From contig CAINMU010000125.1 of NCBI GenBank assembly GCA_903850885.1, forward strand, positions 1 through 41,094: DNA of 41,094 bases. The letters run 5' to 3'. The translations under genes and the position numbers were made by a program. Positions 28,841 to 38,400 of this stretch are shown here, piece after piece. Every line of letters starts with the position of its first letter. Position 1 is the first letter of the stretch. Under the pieces are notes generated by a model. The model did no database searches and was not told the DNA's origin. It saw nothing but the letters and a program-made list of their open reading frames with translations. Origin of the DNA: an uncultured Opitutia bacterium (lineage in GTDB: Bacteria > Verrucomicrobiota > Verrucomicrobiia > Opitutales > UBA953).

Positions 28841-29218
28841 TTATTTAACCTCAACTTCGGCACCTGCGGCCTTAAGTTTGGCTTCAATATCCTTAGCTTC
28901 GTCTTTCGAAACGCCTTCTTTAACTGGCTTAGGAGCGGTATCAACCAGGTCCTTAGCTTCCTTAAGGCCGAGACCCGTGATGGCACGGACTTCCTTAATG
29001 ACGTTGATAGGCGTAGCACCCTTGGACTTAAGGATGATATCAAAAGTGGTCTTCTCTTCCACCGGGGCGGCGGCAGCGGCGCCAGCGACGGCGACGGCGA
29101 CAGGAGCGGCGGCAGAAACGCCCCACTTGGTTTCAAGATCTTTAACGAGGTTGGCGATATCGAGAACGCTTTGGGCGCTCAGCCATTCGATGACTTGGTC
29201 TTTGGTGATGTTGCTCAT
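28841..29218 (-). CDS. rplL: 50S ribosomal protein L7/L12 (bL12)
   Basis: Acidic stalk protein of 125 aa that recruits translational GTPases. The N-terminal dimerisation helices (1-30) contain [21 protein letters not shown]. An Ala/Val-rich flexible hinge (about 34-52) follows. The C-terminal domain has [34 protein letters not shown] and a final [13 protein letters not shown]. It is entirely typical. It lies 153 bp after rplJ, an unusually long spacer containing a hairpin. A GGAA purine stretch lies 13 nt before the ATG, which is too far for normal Shine-Dalgarno pairing. Confidence 0.98.
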   Translation of the reverse strand: MSNITKDQVIEWLSAQSVLDIANLVKDLETKWGVSAAAPVAVAVAGAAAAAPVEEKTTFDIILKSKGATPINVIKEVRAITGLGLKEAKDLVDTAPKPVKEGVSKDEAKDIEAKLKAAGAEVEVK

Positions 29219-29335
29219 GGGTTTTTTGGTTCCTTGAATGGTTAGCGTCGTTTGAGGACATTTGAGGGCACTAGGCCCCTAACCGGAGTTCGTTGGATGG
29301 TATGTTGTATTGGGTTGGATTTCCCCCCGCTCGGA

Positions 29336-29353
29336 CGTGACCACATGGCCACG
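29336..29353 (-). other. RNA hairpin in the rplJ-rplL spacer
   Basis: CGTGGCCA/TGGTCACG on the minus strand form an 8-bp stem with one G-U pair and a tiny loop. On the plus strand the same position would be an A-C mismatch, which favours a function in the mRNA. No U-tract follows, so it is not a terminator. It may be a processing or translational-balance element for L10/L12; the role is unknown. Confidence 0.4.
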
Positions 29354-29371
29354 CCTTTGCAGGGAAAGGGG

Positions 29372-29860
29372 TTAGGCGACCGTTTCGTCTTTTTGACGCT
29401 TGGCGTCCAAGAGGCGGACGACCTGAGAGGCGGGCGTATTGAAGAGCGAGAGCAGTTGAGCCCGGATAGCTTCGAGGGAAGGAAGCTTGGAAAGAGCGTC
29501 GATGTCAGACTTGGTGAGGACTTTGGCATCCAGCACGCCAGCTTTCACTTCGAGTTTGGAGAACTCCTTGAAGAAGGAAACCAAGACCTTGGCGACGCCG
29601 GTCGGATTTTTGCCGCCCGTGACCAAAGCCGTATGGCCGATTAAATGAGAAGATAAATCAGGGAGATTGGCCTGCTTTACCGCGATGTTCATGATGCTAT
29701 TTTTGACGACGTGATACTCGGCGCCATGGACGCGGAGTTGATCACGGACGGACGTAGCATCTTTCACGCTGACGCCCGTAAAGTTAGCAATCAGGAGATA
29801 GTTGGAAGTGGCCAGTTGGGCGGCTACTTCGTCGACGAGGAATTGTTTTTCAGCGCGCAT
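29372..29860 (-). CDS. rplJ: 50S ribosomal protein L10 (uL10)
   Basis: Stalk base protein, 162 aa, which binds 23S rRNA and carries the L7/L12 dimers. The N-terminal RNA-binding domain has YLLIANFTGVSVKDATSVRDQLR and YHVVKNSIMNIAVK. The C-terminal helix (about 130-162) that binds L12 dimers is present, including NTPASQVVRLLDAKR. It follows rplA by 27 bp, and its leader has no Shine-Dalgarno sequence. In other bacteria the L10-L12 complex represses its own mRNA; no typical leader structure is visible in the short gap here. Confidence 0.96.
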   Translation of the reverse strand: MRAEKQFLVDEVAAQLATSNYLLIANFTGVSVKDATSVRDQLRVHGAEYHVVKNSIMNIAVKQANLPDLSSHLIGHTALVTGGKNPTGVAKVLVSFFKEFSKLEVKAGVLDAKVLTKSDIDALSKLPSLEAIRAQLLSLFNTPASQVVRLLDAKRQKDETVA

Positions 29861-29887
29861 GTTCGTAGTTTATCTAGGGTTGCGTGA

Positions 29888-30598
29888 TTAGGCGGTTACC
29901 GTGGCGGCGGAGTAAGGCTTGAGGTCGACGCCTACGCCTGGGCTCATGCTGGCGCTCAGGGTGATGGACTTGATAAAGCGACCACCGGCAAAACCGGTGG
30001 GCTGGGATTTGACCAAGGCAGCCAAGGCAACCTGGGCATTTTCCGTGAGCTGTTTAACCGAGAAGGATTTCTTACCTACCACGATGACGATATTTCCCGT
30101 CTTATCCATTTTGAACTCAACGCGACCGGCTTTGACTTCTTTGATCGTCTTCGGAAGGTCGTCGGAAACGGTGCCAGACTTCGGGTTAGGCATCAGACCT
30201 TTTGGGCCGAGCACGCGAGCTACCTGACGGACGTCTTTCATCGCGGAGGTTGTCGAGATAGCTACGTCGAAATCCATCCAGCCACCGTTGACCTTAGCGA
30301 TCATGTCGGCGAGGCCGGCGAAATCAGCACCAGCAGCGAGGGCTTCGGCCGGGTTTTCCGTGAAAGCGAGGACCTTGATTTTCTTCCCCGATCCGTTGGG
30401 CAGGGATACAGTTCCGCGCACCATCTGGTCGGACTGCTTAGGGTCTACGCCTAAGAAGGCGGAGATCTCCACGGTTTCGTCAAACTTGGCGCTCGGCATC
30501 TTCTTGATGATCTCGGCGGCTTGGGTGACGTCATATTTTGCTTTCAAGTCGGCGACTTGAAGAGCGGCGCGGTAGCGCTTGCTGGTTTTGTGTTTCAT
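29888..30598 (-). CDS. rplA: 50S ribosomal protein L1 (uL1)
   Basis: L1 stalk protein of 236 aa, the normal length. It has [24 protein letters not shown] in the N-terminal domain, the nucleic-acid-contacting [16 protein letters not shown] segment, and the C-terminal [26 protein letters not shown]1 is the autoregulator of the rplKA mRNA in many bacteria. A GGAG stretch sits 11-12 nt before the ATG, slightly outside the usual spacing. It follows rplK by 60 bp. Confidence 0.98.
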   Translation of the reverse strand: MKHKTSKRYRAALQVADLKAKYDVTQAAEIIKKMPSAKFDETVEISAFLGVDPKQSDQMVRGTVSLPNGSGKKIKVLAFTENPAEALAAGADFAGLADMIAKVNGGWMDFDVAISTTSAMKDVRQVARVLGPKGLMPNPKSGTVSDDLPKTIKEVKAGRVEFKMDKTGNIVIVVGKKSFSVKQLTENAQVALAALVKSQPTGFAGGRFIKSITLSASMSPGVGVDLKPYSAATVTA

Positions 30599-30658
30599 AG
30601 CGACTTTCGTCTCCTGCGGAATGCAGTGGGTTGGGTGAGGGTTGGGTTGAGTGGAAAA

Positions 30659-31084
30659 TTAACCGATGACTTCGATCCCCATGGAGCGAGCGGTGCCGGC
30701 GATCATGCGGGCGGCGTTGTCCGGGTTGACGGCGTTCAGGTCCTTCTTCTTGAGCTCGACGATTTCGAGGAGCTGCTTCTTGGTGACCTTGCCGACCTTA
30801 TCGCGGTTAGGCACCTTGGAACCGCTTTCGATCTTCGCGGCCTTCTTGAGAAGGACGGAAGCGGGCGGGGACTTAAGGATGAAGGTGAAGGACTTGTCTT
30901 GGTAGACCGAGATGATGACGGGCAGGATCAAGCCGGCCTGATCCTTGGTGCGAGCATTGAACTCCTTACAGAACGCCATGATATTGACGCCCTTGGCACC
31001 CAAGGCGGGGCCGACAGGAGGAGCTGGATTAGCGGCACCTGCGGGGAGCTGGAGCCTGATTTCGCCGACGACTTTCTTTGCCAT
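30659..31084 (-). CDS. rplK: 50S ribosomal protein L11 (uL11)
   Basis: GTPase-centre protein of 141 aa. It has the N-terminal [24 protein letters not shown] proline-rich segment (target of thiostrepton resistance changes in other bacteria), [24 protein letters not shown], and a C-terminal RNA-binding domain ending in [18 protein letters not shown]. It lies 38 bp after nusG in the usual nusG-rplK order. Confidence 0.98.
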   Translation of the reverse strand: MAKKVVGEIRLQLPAGAANPAPPVGPALGAKGVNIMAFCKEFNARTKDQAGLILPVIISVYQDKSFTFILKSPPASVLLKKAAKIESGSKVPNRDKVGKVTKKQLLEIVELKKKDLNAVNPDNAARMIAGTARSMGIEVIG

Positions 31085-31122
31085 GGTGGTTTAGATGGTT
31101 GGGTTAAAGGGTTTATGAAAAA

Positions 31123-31695
31123 TCAGTCGCGATCGTCGCGTTCGACTTGCCAGAATTCGAGTTCGACCGGGGTGGAGCGCCCGAAGATATCAACCGAGAC
31201 TTCGAGCTTTCCGCGGTCGGCATCGATCTTGTCGATATTACCCGCCAAGTTGGCAAACGGACCATCGGTAATCTTGACGCGTTCACTGACGTGGAAATTG
31301 ATTTTGGGAACGACCTTATCAGCCGCATCCGCCATTTGTTGGAGGATGGTATTGATCTCTTCGGTCTTCAGGGGAACGGGTTTCATGCCGCCGATCAAGC
31401 CGATGACGCCATCCGTTCGGCGCAAGAAACTCCAGGGAGCTTCGAGGAGCAGACCTTCGTCATCGAACAAACGCGCCCGAACAAAAAGGTAAGACGGATA
31501 GAGCTTCATTTCGCTCTCGCGCTTCTTGCCGTTACGGAAGTCCTTAACGGTCTTAACGGGCATGAGAATTTCAGCCACGTGATCGCCCATCTCTTCATCC
31601 CGGATGGCCTTATCGAGGAGGCGCTTAACCTTGCTCTCGTTGTTCGAGAGGGTCTGGAGAGTGTACCAACGAAAATCAGAAGGGGTATTCGACAT
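31123..31695 (-). CDS. nusG: Transcription termination/antitermination protein NusG
   Basis: RNA polymerase clamp-binding elongation factor that links polymerase to Rho or to ribosomal protein S10. At 190 aa it has the NGN domain, with FRWYTLQTLSNNESKVKRLL at the start and the KLYPSYLFVRARL core, and a C-terminal KOW domain with ERVKITDGPFANLAGNIDKID. The final VELEFWQVERDD is typical. It starts 8 bp after the secE stop. The leader has no Shine-Dalgarno sequence. Confidence 0.97.
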   Translation of the reverse strand: MSNTPSDFRWYTLQTLSNNESKVKRLLDKAIRDEEMGDHVAEILMPVKTVKDFRNGKKRESEMKLYPSYLFVRARLFDDEGLLLEAPWSFLRRTDGVIGLIGGMKPVPLKTEEINTILQQMADAADKVVPKINFHVSERVKITDGPFANLAGNIDKIDADRGKLEVSVDIFGRSTPVELEFWQVERDDRD

Positions 31696-31703
31696 GGGGG
31701 TAA

Positions 31704-31910
31704 TCAGCGAACGCGCTTGGTGGCGAACTGAACGAAGTTAGAAAGTGAGAAATCGCAGAAAAAAACAACGGCACCCAAAAGAGCGACGGCCGTGATGACG
31801 ACCAGGGTAGAATCAACCAATTCCTTCGCACTTGGCCACGAAGCCTTAACGAAGACCTCGGTGATGGTCTCGTTCCAGAAAGCGCGAAGGCGTCCGAGGA
31901 GGCTGAACAT
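31704..31910 (-). CDS. secE: Preprotein translocase subunit SecE
   Basis: Essential SecYEG subunit, 68 aa in the short one-helix form. A cytoplasmic amphipathic helix contains WPSAKELVDSTLVV, whose WPS/T motif is diagnostic. One transmembrane helix spans about residues 38-58. The ATG at 31910 lies 24 bp after the tRNA-Trp gene; the frame stays open through the tRNA to 32063, but that part is not coding. Confidence 0.94.
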   Translation of the reverse strand: MFSLLGRLRAFWNETITEVFVKASWPSAKELVDSTLVVITAVALLGAVVFFCDFSLSNFVQFATKRVR

Positions 31911-31933
31911 ATGCTGGTGTTTGGTTTGGAGAG

Positions 31934-32009
31934 TGGCAGGACGGGAGGGAATCGAACCCACAACCAACGGTTTTGGAGACCGCTTCTCTGCCATTTGAGC
32001 TACCGTCCT
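31934..32009 (-). tRNA. tRNA-Trp (anticodon CCA)
   Basis: A full cloverleaf of 76 nt on the minus strand. The acceptor stem is AGGACGG/CCGTCCT with discriminator G and an encoded CCA end. The D-arm contains TAGCTCAAATGGCAGAG, the anticodon loop CTCCAAA carries CCA at its centre, and the T-arm contains GGTTCGATTCC. It lies between tuf and secE, the same place as in chlamydiae and several other phyla. Confidence 0.96.
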
Positions 32010-32031
32010 GTTCTTGGGTTTAAAGAGACGA

Positions 32032-32063
32032 GTGCCGGGCTCCTTTTGAGGGAACCTCGGCAC
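32032..32063 (-). other. Imperfect hairpin after tuf, possible weak terminator or processing site
   Basis: GTGCCG/CGGCAC (32058-32063 with 32032-32037) form a 6-bp outer stem that continues with mismatches. The downstream minus-strand sequence TCGTCTCTTTAAACCC is only mildly U-rich. It may lower read-through from tuf into tRNA-Trp-secE or serve as an RNase cleavage signal before the tRNA. Confidence 0.4.
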
Positions 32064-32089
32064 CGTAGTCGAGCCTTGCGGCGTTTAAA

Positions 32090-33277
32090 TCACTTGGTGA
32101 TTTCGAGGATCTGGCCGGCGCCGATGGTCTTGCCACCTTCGCGGAGAGCGAAGCGCTGGCCCTTTTCCATGGCGACAGGCTTTTGGAGCTCGATCGAGAT
32201 GGTGACGTTATCGCCAGGCATTACCATTTCCACGCCTTCTGGAAGGATCACGGTGCCAGTGACATCGCAGGTTCCGAAGAAGAATTGAGGACGGTAGTTG
32301 TTGGTGAAGGAAGTATGGCGACCACCTTCGTCAGCTTTCAGAACGTAAATCTGAGCCTTAGCGATGGTGTGAGGCTTGATGCTGCCAGTCTTGGCGAGAA
32401 CTTGACCGCGCTCAACTTGGCTCTTTTCGACGCCACGGAGGAGGAGGCCGACATTGTCTCCAGCTTGGCCTTGATCGAGTTCCTTACGGAACATTTCAAC
32501 ACCGGTAACGGTGGTCTTGAGAGTGTCACGGAGACCGACGATTTCGATTTCTTCGCCGACCTTGACAACACCACGCTCGATACGGCCCGTGGCAACAGTG
32601 CCGCGACCGGTGATGGAGAAGACGTCTTCGACAGCCATCATGAAAGGCTTGTCGACTTCGCGCTTAGGCTCAGGGATTTCAGCATCGAGAGCATCAAGGA
32701 GATTCTGAATCGACTGTTCGCCTTCTGGCGTCGCATCGAGAGCGGCCGTAGCAGAGCCACGGACGATCTTAGCGTTGTCGCCATCATATTGATACTTGTT
32801 GAGCAAGTCGCGGACTTCCATTTCCACGAGATCGATCAAGTCGGGCTCGGAGAGGTCTACCTTGTTCAGCCAGACGACGATCTTAGGAACGCCGACCTGA
32901 CGAGCGAGGAGGATGTGCTCCTTGGTCTGAGGCATGACGCCGTCAGCTGCGGAAACGACGAGGATGGCGCCATCCATTTGGGCAGCACCGGTGATCATGT
33001 TCTTAACAAAGTCAGCGTGTCCTGGGCAGTCAACGTGCGCGTAGTGACGGAGGTTGGACTCGTACTCAACGTGCGAGGCAGCGATGGTCACGGTCTTGGT
33101 AGCGTCACGCACGGTGCCACCTTTGGTGATTTCCGCGTAGGACTTGCTCTCGGCCAGACCCTTACGGGCCTGCACTGCCACGATGGCGGCAGTAGTGGTC
33201 GATTTACCGTGGTCGATGTGACCGATGGTACCGACGTTGACGTGAGGCTTTGTGCGATTGAACTTCTCTTTGGCCAT
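32090..33277 (-). CDS. tuf: Translation elongation factor EF-Tu with non-canonical switch I
   Basis: GTPase that delivers aminoacyl-tRNA to the ribosome, 395 aa. The ATG at 33277 starts the canonical [20 protein letters not shown]; the upstream open frame runs through tRNA-Thr and is not coding. P-loop GHIDHGKS (residues 19-26, Ser for the usual Thr), DCPGH (83-87, catalytic His87) and NKVD are present. Domains 2 and 3 look normal. Switch I differs: instead of EEKARGITINTSHVEY it reads [17 protein letters not shown] (56-72). The Mg-coordinating Thr is kept (T64), but the invariant RG pair is lost. I believe related sequences occur in Verrucomicrobiota, which I could not check. The leader contains CCACCTCCTCACC, identical in part to the 3' end of 16S rRNA rather than complementary to it. 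Confidence 0.97.
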   Translation of the reverse strand: MAKEKFNRTKPHVNVGTIGHIDHGKSTTTAAIVAVQARKGLAESKSYAEITKGGTVRDATKTVTIAASHVEYESNLRHYAHVDCPGHADFVKNMITGAAQMDGAILVVSAADGVMPQTKEHILLARQVGVPKIVVWLNKVDLSEPDLIDLVEMEVRDLLNKYQYDGDNAKIVRGSATAALDATPEGEQSIQNLLDALDAEIPEPKREVDKPFMMAVEDVFSITGRGTVATGRIERGVVKVGEEIEIVGLRDTLKTTVTGVEMFRKELDQGQAGDNVGLLLRGVEKSQVERGQVLAKTGSIKPHTIAKAQIYVLKADEGGRHTSFTNNYRPQFFFGTCDVTGTVILPEGVEMVMPGDNVTISIELQKPVAMEKGQRFALREGGKTIGAGQILEITK

Positions 33278-33324
33278 GGCTTTGGTGGTGAGGAGGTGGT
33301 TTAGGTTTGGTGTGTGGAAATTTG

Positions 33325-33400
33325 TGGAGCCCCCGAACGGATTTGAACCGTCGACCTCGTCCTTACCAAGGACGCGCTCTGCCAACTGAGCTACAGGGGC
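33325..33400 (-). tRNA. tRNA-Thr (anticodon GGT)
   Basis: A full cloverleaf of 76 nt on the minus strand. Acceptor stem GCCCCTG/CGGGGGC (one G-U), D-arm TAGCTCAGTTGGCAGAGC, anticodon loop TTGGTAA with GGT, T-arm GGTTCAAATCC, discriminator T and an encoded CCA. It is the first gene of the large cluster, 47 bp before tuf. Confidence 0.96.
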
Positions 33401-33437
33401 AATCCGTCGAAGCGCTTTGGGCGCGATGGGAAGGGTT

Positions 33438-33466
33438 TGAATGAACATCGCCAAAGCCATCGTCAA
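33438..33466 (-). promoter_or_regulatory. Possible promoter of the tRNA-Thr-tuf-rpoC cluster
   Basis: TTGACG (33466-33461, minus strand) is a good -35 candidate about 61 nt before the tRNA 5' end. The hexamer 17 nt later, CATTCA, is a poor -10. This 105-bp gap (33401-33505) is the only upstream space for the cluster, so the main promoter should lie here, but the exact elements are uncertain. Confidence 0.25.
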
Positions 33467-33505
33467 GCGGATTTTTGCAAGGCTTTTACAGGTAGCCCTT
33501 AACCC

Positions 33506-34284
33506 CTATGGCCCGATGATCAGCCGATAGGTTCCGGGGGGTAAGCGCCGAGCCCAATTGCCGTCCGCTGCCCATTGAATTACCGATAAATCCGTAACCC
33601 TATCCCCCGATGAGCGCAAAATGGCGGGCGGAGCCTGAAGCCCAAGCGAATCAACCCCAAGTGAAAGCTCTATTGTGGAAAAAATTTTGCTATTTCTTTC
33701 ATTTTTATCTCTAATTTTAGTTAAATTACCATTAAAATGGGTTATATTCCCACTAATAATGGGTTTATTAGCCCCACTTAGGCTGTAGACTTCGTAATAT
33801 CCTATCCTTGTGGGTATGCCCGATTGCTTAAATCCAGTAGACCCAAAGGATCCGAAGGGCCCCCAGCCCGCCAGAGGAAGCGCCTCGGGTGGGTACACTG
33901 AAACCGCCTTGGGGGTCTCGCGGAGGATTCTTTTGTCGTATTCCTCGAACTTGCCTGGGTCAAATTGAAGCAGGGGCTGGAATTGAGTAAAAGGGGTATC
34001 CTCGGACTGCCCTATTGCACCCGCTTCTTGCCCCCGAAGGGTAAATCGCCCGGGAAGGTAAGCTGCCGATGGATCCAGCAATACTAAGCTTTCCGCCCGA
34101 ACGTCCCCTAACGGTATCAGATGGGCTCCCGTAAAAAGGGTTGGGGCCGGATTTTCTCCCCCGGCTGTGGGATGAAAAATCAAAATGGTGAGCAGAAAGG
34201 CAACTAGTCCGCAGATTAATGCCGTCCGAGTGAGAGGAGGAATCCGCCCTCCAGCTAAATCTCGAATGGTCGTCAGCGAACGCA

Positions 34285-34285
<1 letters not shown>
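33506..34285 (-). CDS. Unknown membrane-anchored protein encoded with the HtrA protease
   Basis: Not recognised; 259 aa. A short basic N-terminus is followed by one hydrophobic segment (about residues 21-38, LICGLVAFLLTILIF), which is an anchor or uncleaved signal. The rest is a Pro/Gly-rich, probably periplasmic region without known motifs; it ends RRLPPGTYRLIIGP, like a beta-sandwich edge strand. Its ATG overlaps the stop of the HtrA gene by one base (TAATG), so translation is coupled and a link to that protease is likely. Residues in the segment around 33671-33770 are encoded by very AT-rich DNA (22% GC) with AGA, ATA and TTA codons, unlike the rest of the gene. Confidence 0.7.
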
Positions 34286-35385
<1,100 letters not shown>

Positions 35386-35429
35386 GACCACGCCAGCCTA
35401 GAACTACGCCGAGCCAAGGCAAGCAAGCG

Positions 35430-38400
35430 TCAGCGGGCCATCGTGAAGCCGCCACCCGGTTGGGTCGGTTCGGCTTCATCCCTATCTTTATTAAACCGCA
35501 TCGAGAAGAGCCGGGTCACGCCCTTCTCCTGCATGGTCGCGCCAAAAATCGCGTCAGCGGTGGATACCGTCCGCTTATTGTGCGTAATAATCAGGAACTG
35601 CGAAAAACGCGTGAATTCCTGGATGATATCCGTGAAGCGGCCCACATTAGTATCGTCAAGCGGGGCATCCAGCTCGTCGAGGACGCACAAGGGCGATGGC
35701 TTGACCATATAAATCGCGAACAGCAGTGCGAGTGCAGTCATGGTGCGCTGGCCACCGGAGAGCAGCAAGATGCCGCGCAACTTAGTCCCCGGAGGTTGGG
35801 CGATGATTTCAATACCGTTTTCCAGTGGATCTTCGGCCTGCACCATCTGTAAGTCGGCGGTTCCGCCGACGAAGAGACGGTCGAAGGTGAATTTGAAATT
35901 CTTACGAACTTGTTCGAAAGTATCGGTGAATAATTTGAGCGAAGTCTGGTTCAACTCTTCGATCGCCTTGGAGAGTTCTTCCTTCGCCTTCCAAAGGTCA
36001 TCGCTTTGCTTGGTCAGGAAGTCGTGGCGATCGCGCAACGACGAATATTCTTCCACGGCGACGAGATTGATCGAGCCCATGCCCGACATGCGTTCACGGA
36101 GTTCGGCGATTTCCCGGACAAGCGGCGGCCAATCAGTCGCCCCTAAGACCGTCAACTCATCTTCCGTTGGTTCGCCTTCGCGGACGGGTGCCTTACGCAC
36201 GGGTCGAGTCCCCTCTTCTTCCGGCTCTTCAAGATCATCGAAAGTCGCGATGCCATCAGGTTCGCCATCAGCGAGCCAAAGTTGCAAACGCCAGTCGACG
36301 GAGGAAACATCCAATTGGTGCTCCGATTGAACTTTTTCGATAATAAACCCACATTGGGAATTCTGTTCGGCAAGGGTGACCTCTAAAGATTTAAGCCGCA
36401 TATCAACCACGCGAAGTTTTTCCCGGTCGACGGAAAGCACCCGGTCATCGGTCTCGAGCAAGGCGTCTTTTTCGGCCAGCTCTCCGCGCGTTTGGGCAAG
36501 ACTGACAGAACGGGTTTCAATTTCTCCGGCCAAACGGCCAGATAACTCGCGGGCCGCAACTGATTGAGTGCGCAGTTCGCCGATCTGACGTTCGTTTTGT
36601 TGCGCTTCGGTCCGGCGTGAAGCCAGGCGGGCCGAAGCCTCCGCGCGACGGGACTCGAGATCGGCCAACTCGCGGCCGACCAATTCAAGACGTTGGCGCT
36701 GCTCGGCCAAGGAAAGCCGTACTTCACCTAAAGCATTACGACGCACTTCGGTCTCCGAGCGCGCGGACTCGACATCGGTTTCTCCCGTGGCGATAGCCGT
36801 GCGTAATTCAGCGACCTGAGCATCTTTCGTCGACAGGGTCGCCTGGGCCCGATCGCGCCTCATCACGGCCTCGGCCTTGGCCGATTCCAATTCGTTCAAT
36901 TGACGCTGCTCGCGAGCAATCCGCTCATCGGCCGCCACCAAAGTCTGCCTTGCGGCACGCTCGTCCGCTTGAGCGACGGAGAGCTCCTGCGCTGCAAACT
37001 GCGTCGCACCGCGACGCGTACCCACTTCCACCTCGTTAGCATCCATGTTCGACTGCAGACCCAAGGCGCGCTCGTTGAGTGTCGTAAGCTGATCGTTCTC
37101 GGCCTCCAGCTTTGCCCGGACCGAACGAATTTCGCTCTCGCGGGAGAAAACTCCCGAGCCGGTGGAGGATGAGACCTTCCGAGGCCGACCCGCGTAGACT
37201 AGCCCGCGACGATCGATCAGATCGCCCTCGGTCGTAGCGACCAAGAAGAATTCAAAGGACGGATTGCTTCGCCACCACGCGATAAAGTCGCCCAAGGTGG
37301 GACAAACGTAGCAGCCATCGAAAAGATTGGAGACCAGACGTGCATGGGTGGCCGACTTGGGCTGGACCGCCGAACCGGCGGGCCGGAGCCAACTGGGAGC
37401 GGCCGAGCCGCTCTGGAAAGCGGGAGGAGCTTCGACCTGAAAGACCGCCCGGCCGAGTTGGCGCTCAGCCATCTTCGCCACGATGCCTGGCAAGAAATCG
37501 GCGTTGTCCAGGGCGACCGCTTCCGAGGCGGCGCCTAAGATATTTTCCAAGGCGGCGGCAGCGGAAATATCAGTGACGGTGACAAGGTCGGCCAAAGCGG
37601 CGGCTTTGCCGGCCGGCATAGCTTCCGAAAGTTCTCCGCGAAGTACCGCTTTGGCGGCTTCCGAAAACCCTTCCAGCCGCGACTGCATCTGTTCGAGCAA
37701 GCCAAGCTGAGCGGAAAGTTTTGCGACGCTGCGATCTTGTTCGGAAATTGTCTGCTGCAGTGCGCGAAAATCCGTCAGCAACGCTTTGCCTTTTTCAACC
37801 GCTTCCTGCTCGGCGGCACGGGCGGCCTGCAGTTCACCGTGGCGGCCGGTAACGACCTGGCCGCAATCGGCGACGCGGCGATCGTGCCCCTCGCGCTCCA
37901 CCATCGCTTGCGAGACGGAAGCTGACACATCGACATGGCGGGCCTGGTAGCCCCGAAGATCGATTTCGAGATTCGTGACATCGCCACGGGCGCGAGTCAT
38001 CTCACCTTCGGCAATTAAAATATCTTGGCGAGCCCGACGCAGACGATTCTCGGATTCGACCAAGAACTTAGCCGCTGCTTCGACTTGCGAAGTCTTATCA
38101 CGGTAGGCGGCATCCGTCGCGGTCACCGAGCCCGTGGCGGTCGATTTAGCATCGGAACTACCGCGCAGACGCATCTCGTATTCGGAGATGGCTTGTTCGG
38201 CCTCCTGACCCTCGCGGCGAATATCAACCAAGCGGGTCGTTAAATCATCTGCCCGAAGATCAGCGGTTCGAGCCTCGGCTTCGGCGTTTTCGCGGGTGGT
38301 ACGTACTTCAAATAAAGCCTGCTGGGCTTGCTGGACTTGTTCGGCCAATTCGGCTCGCCGTACGCGCGTATCAAGCAGGGCGGCTTCGCGGCTACGCAGG

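Noticed and set aside
31911-32063. A longer SecE starting before tRNA-Trp
   Set aside because: The added residues are translated tRNA sequence; the short start gives a normal SecE.
32183-33304. A 373-residue plus-strand frame opposite tuf
   Set aside because: Antisense shadow of EF-Tu; no family character and no start context.
33278-33466. An N-terminal extension of EF-Tu through the tRNA-Thr gene
   Set aside because: The extension is encoded by the tRNA and its flanks; EF-Tu normally begins at MAKEKF.
33401-33505. A terminator for the unknown gene that ends at 33506
   Set aside because: The only pairing is about 6 bp with a bulge (AAGGGCT/AGCCTT), and the next minus-strand bases are A-rich, not U-rich.
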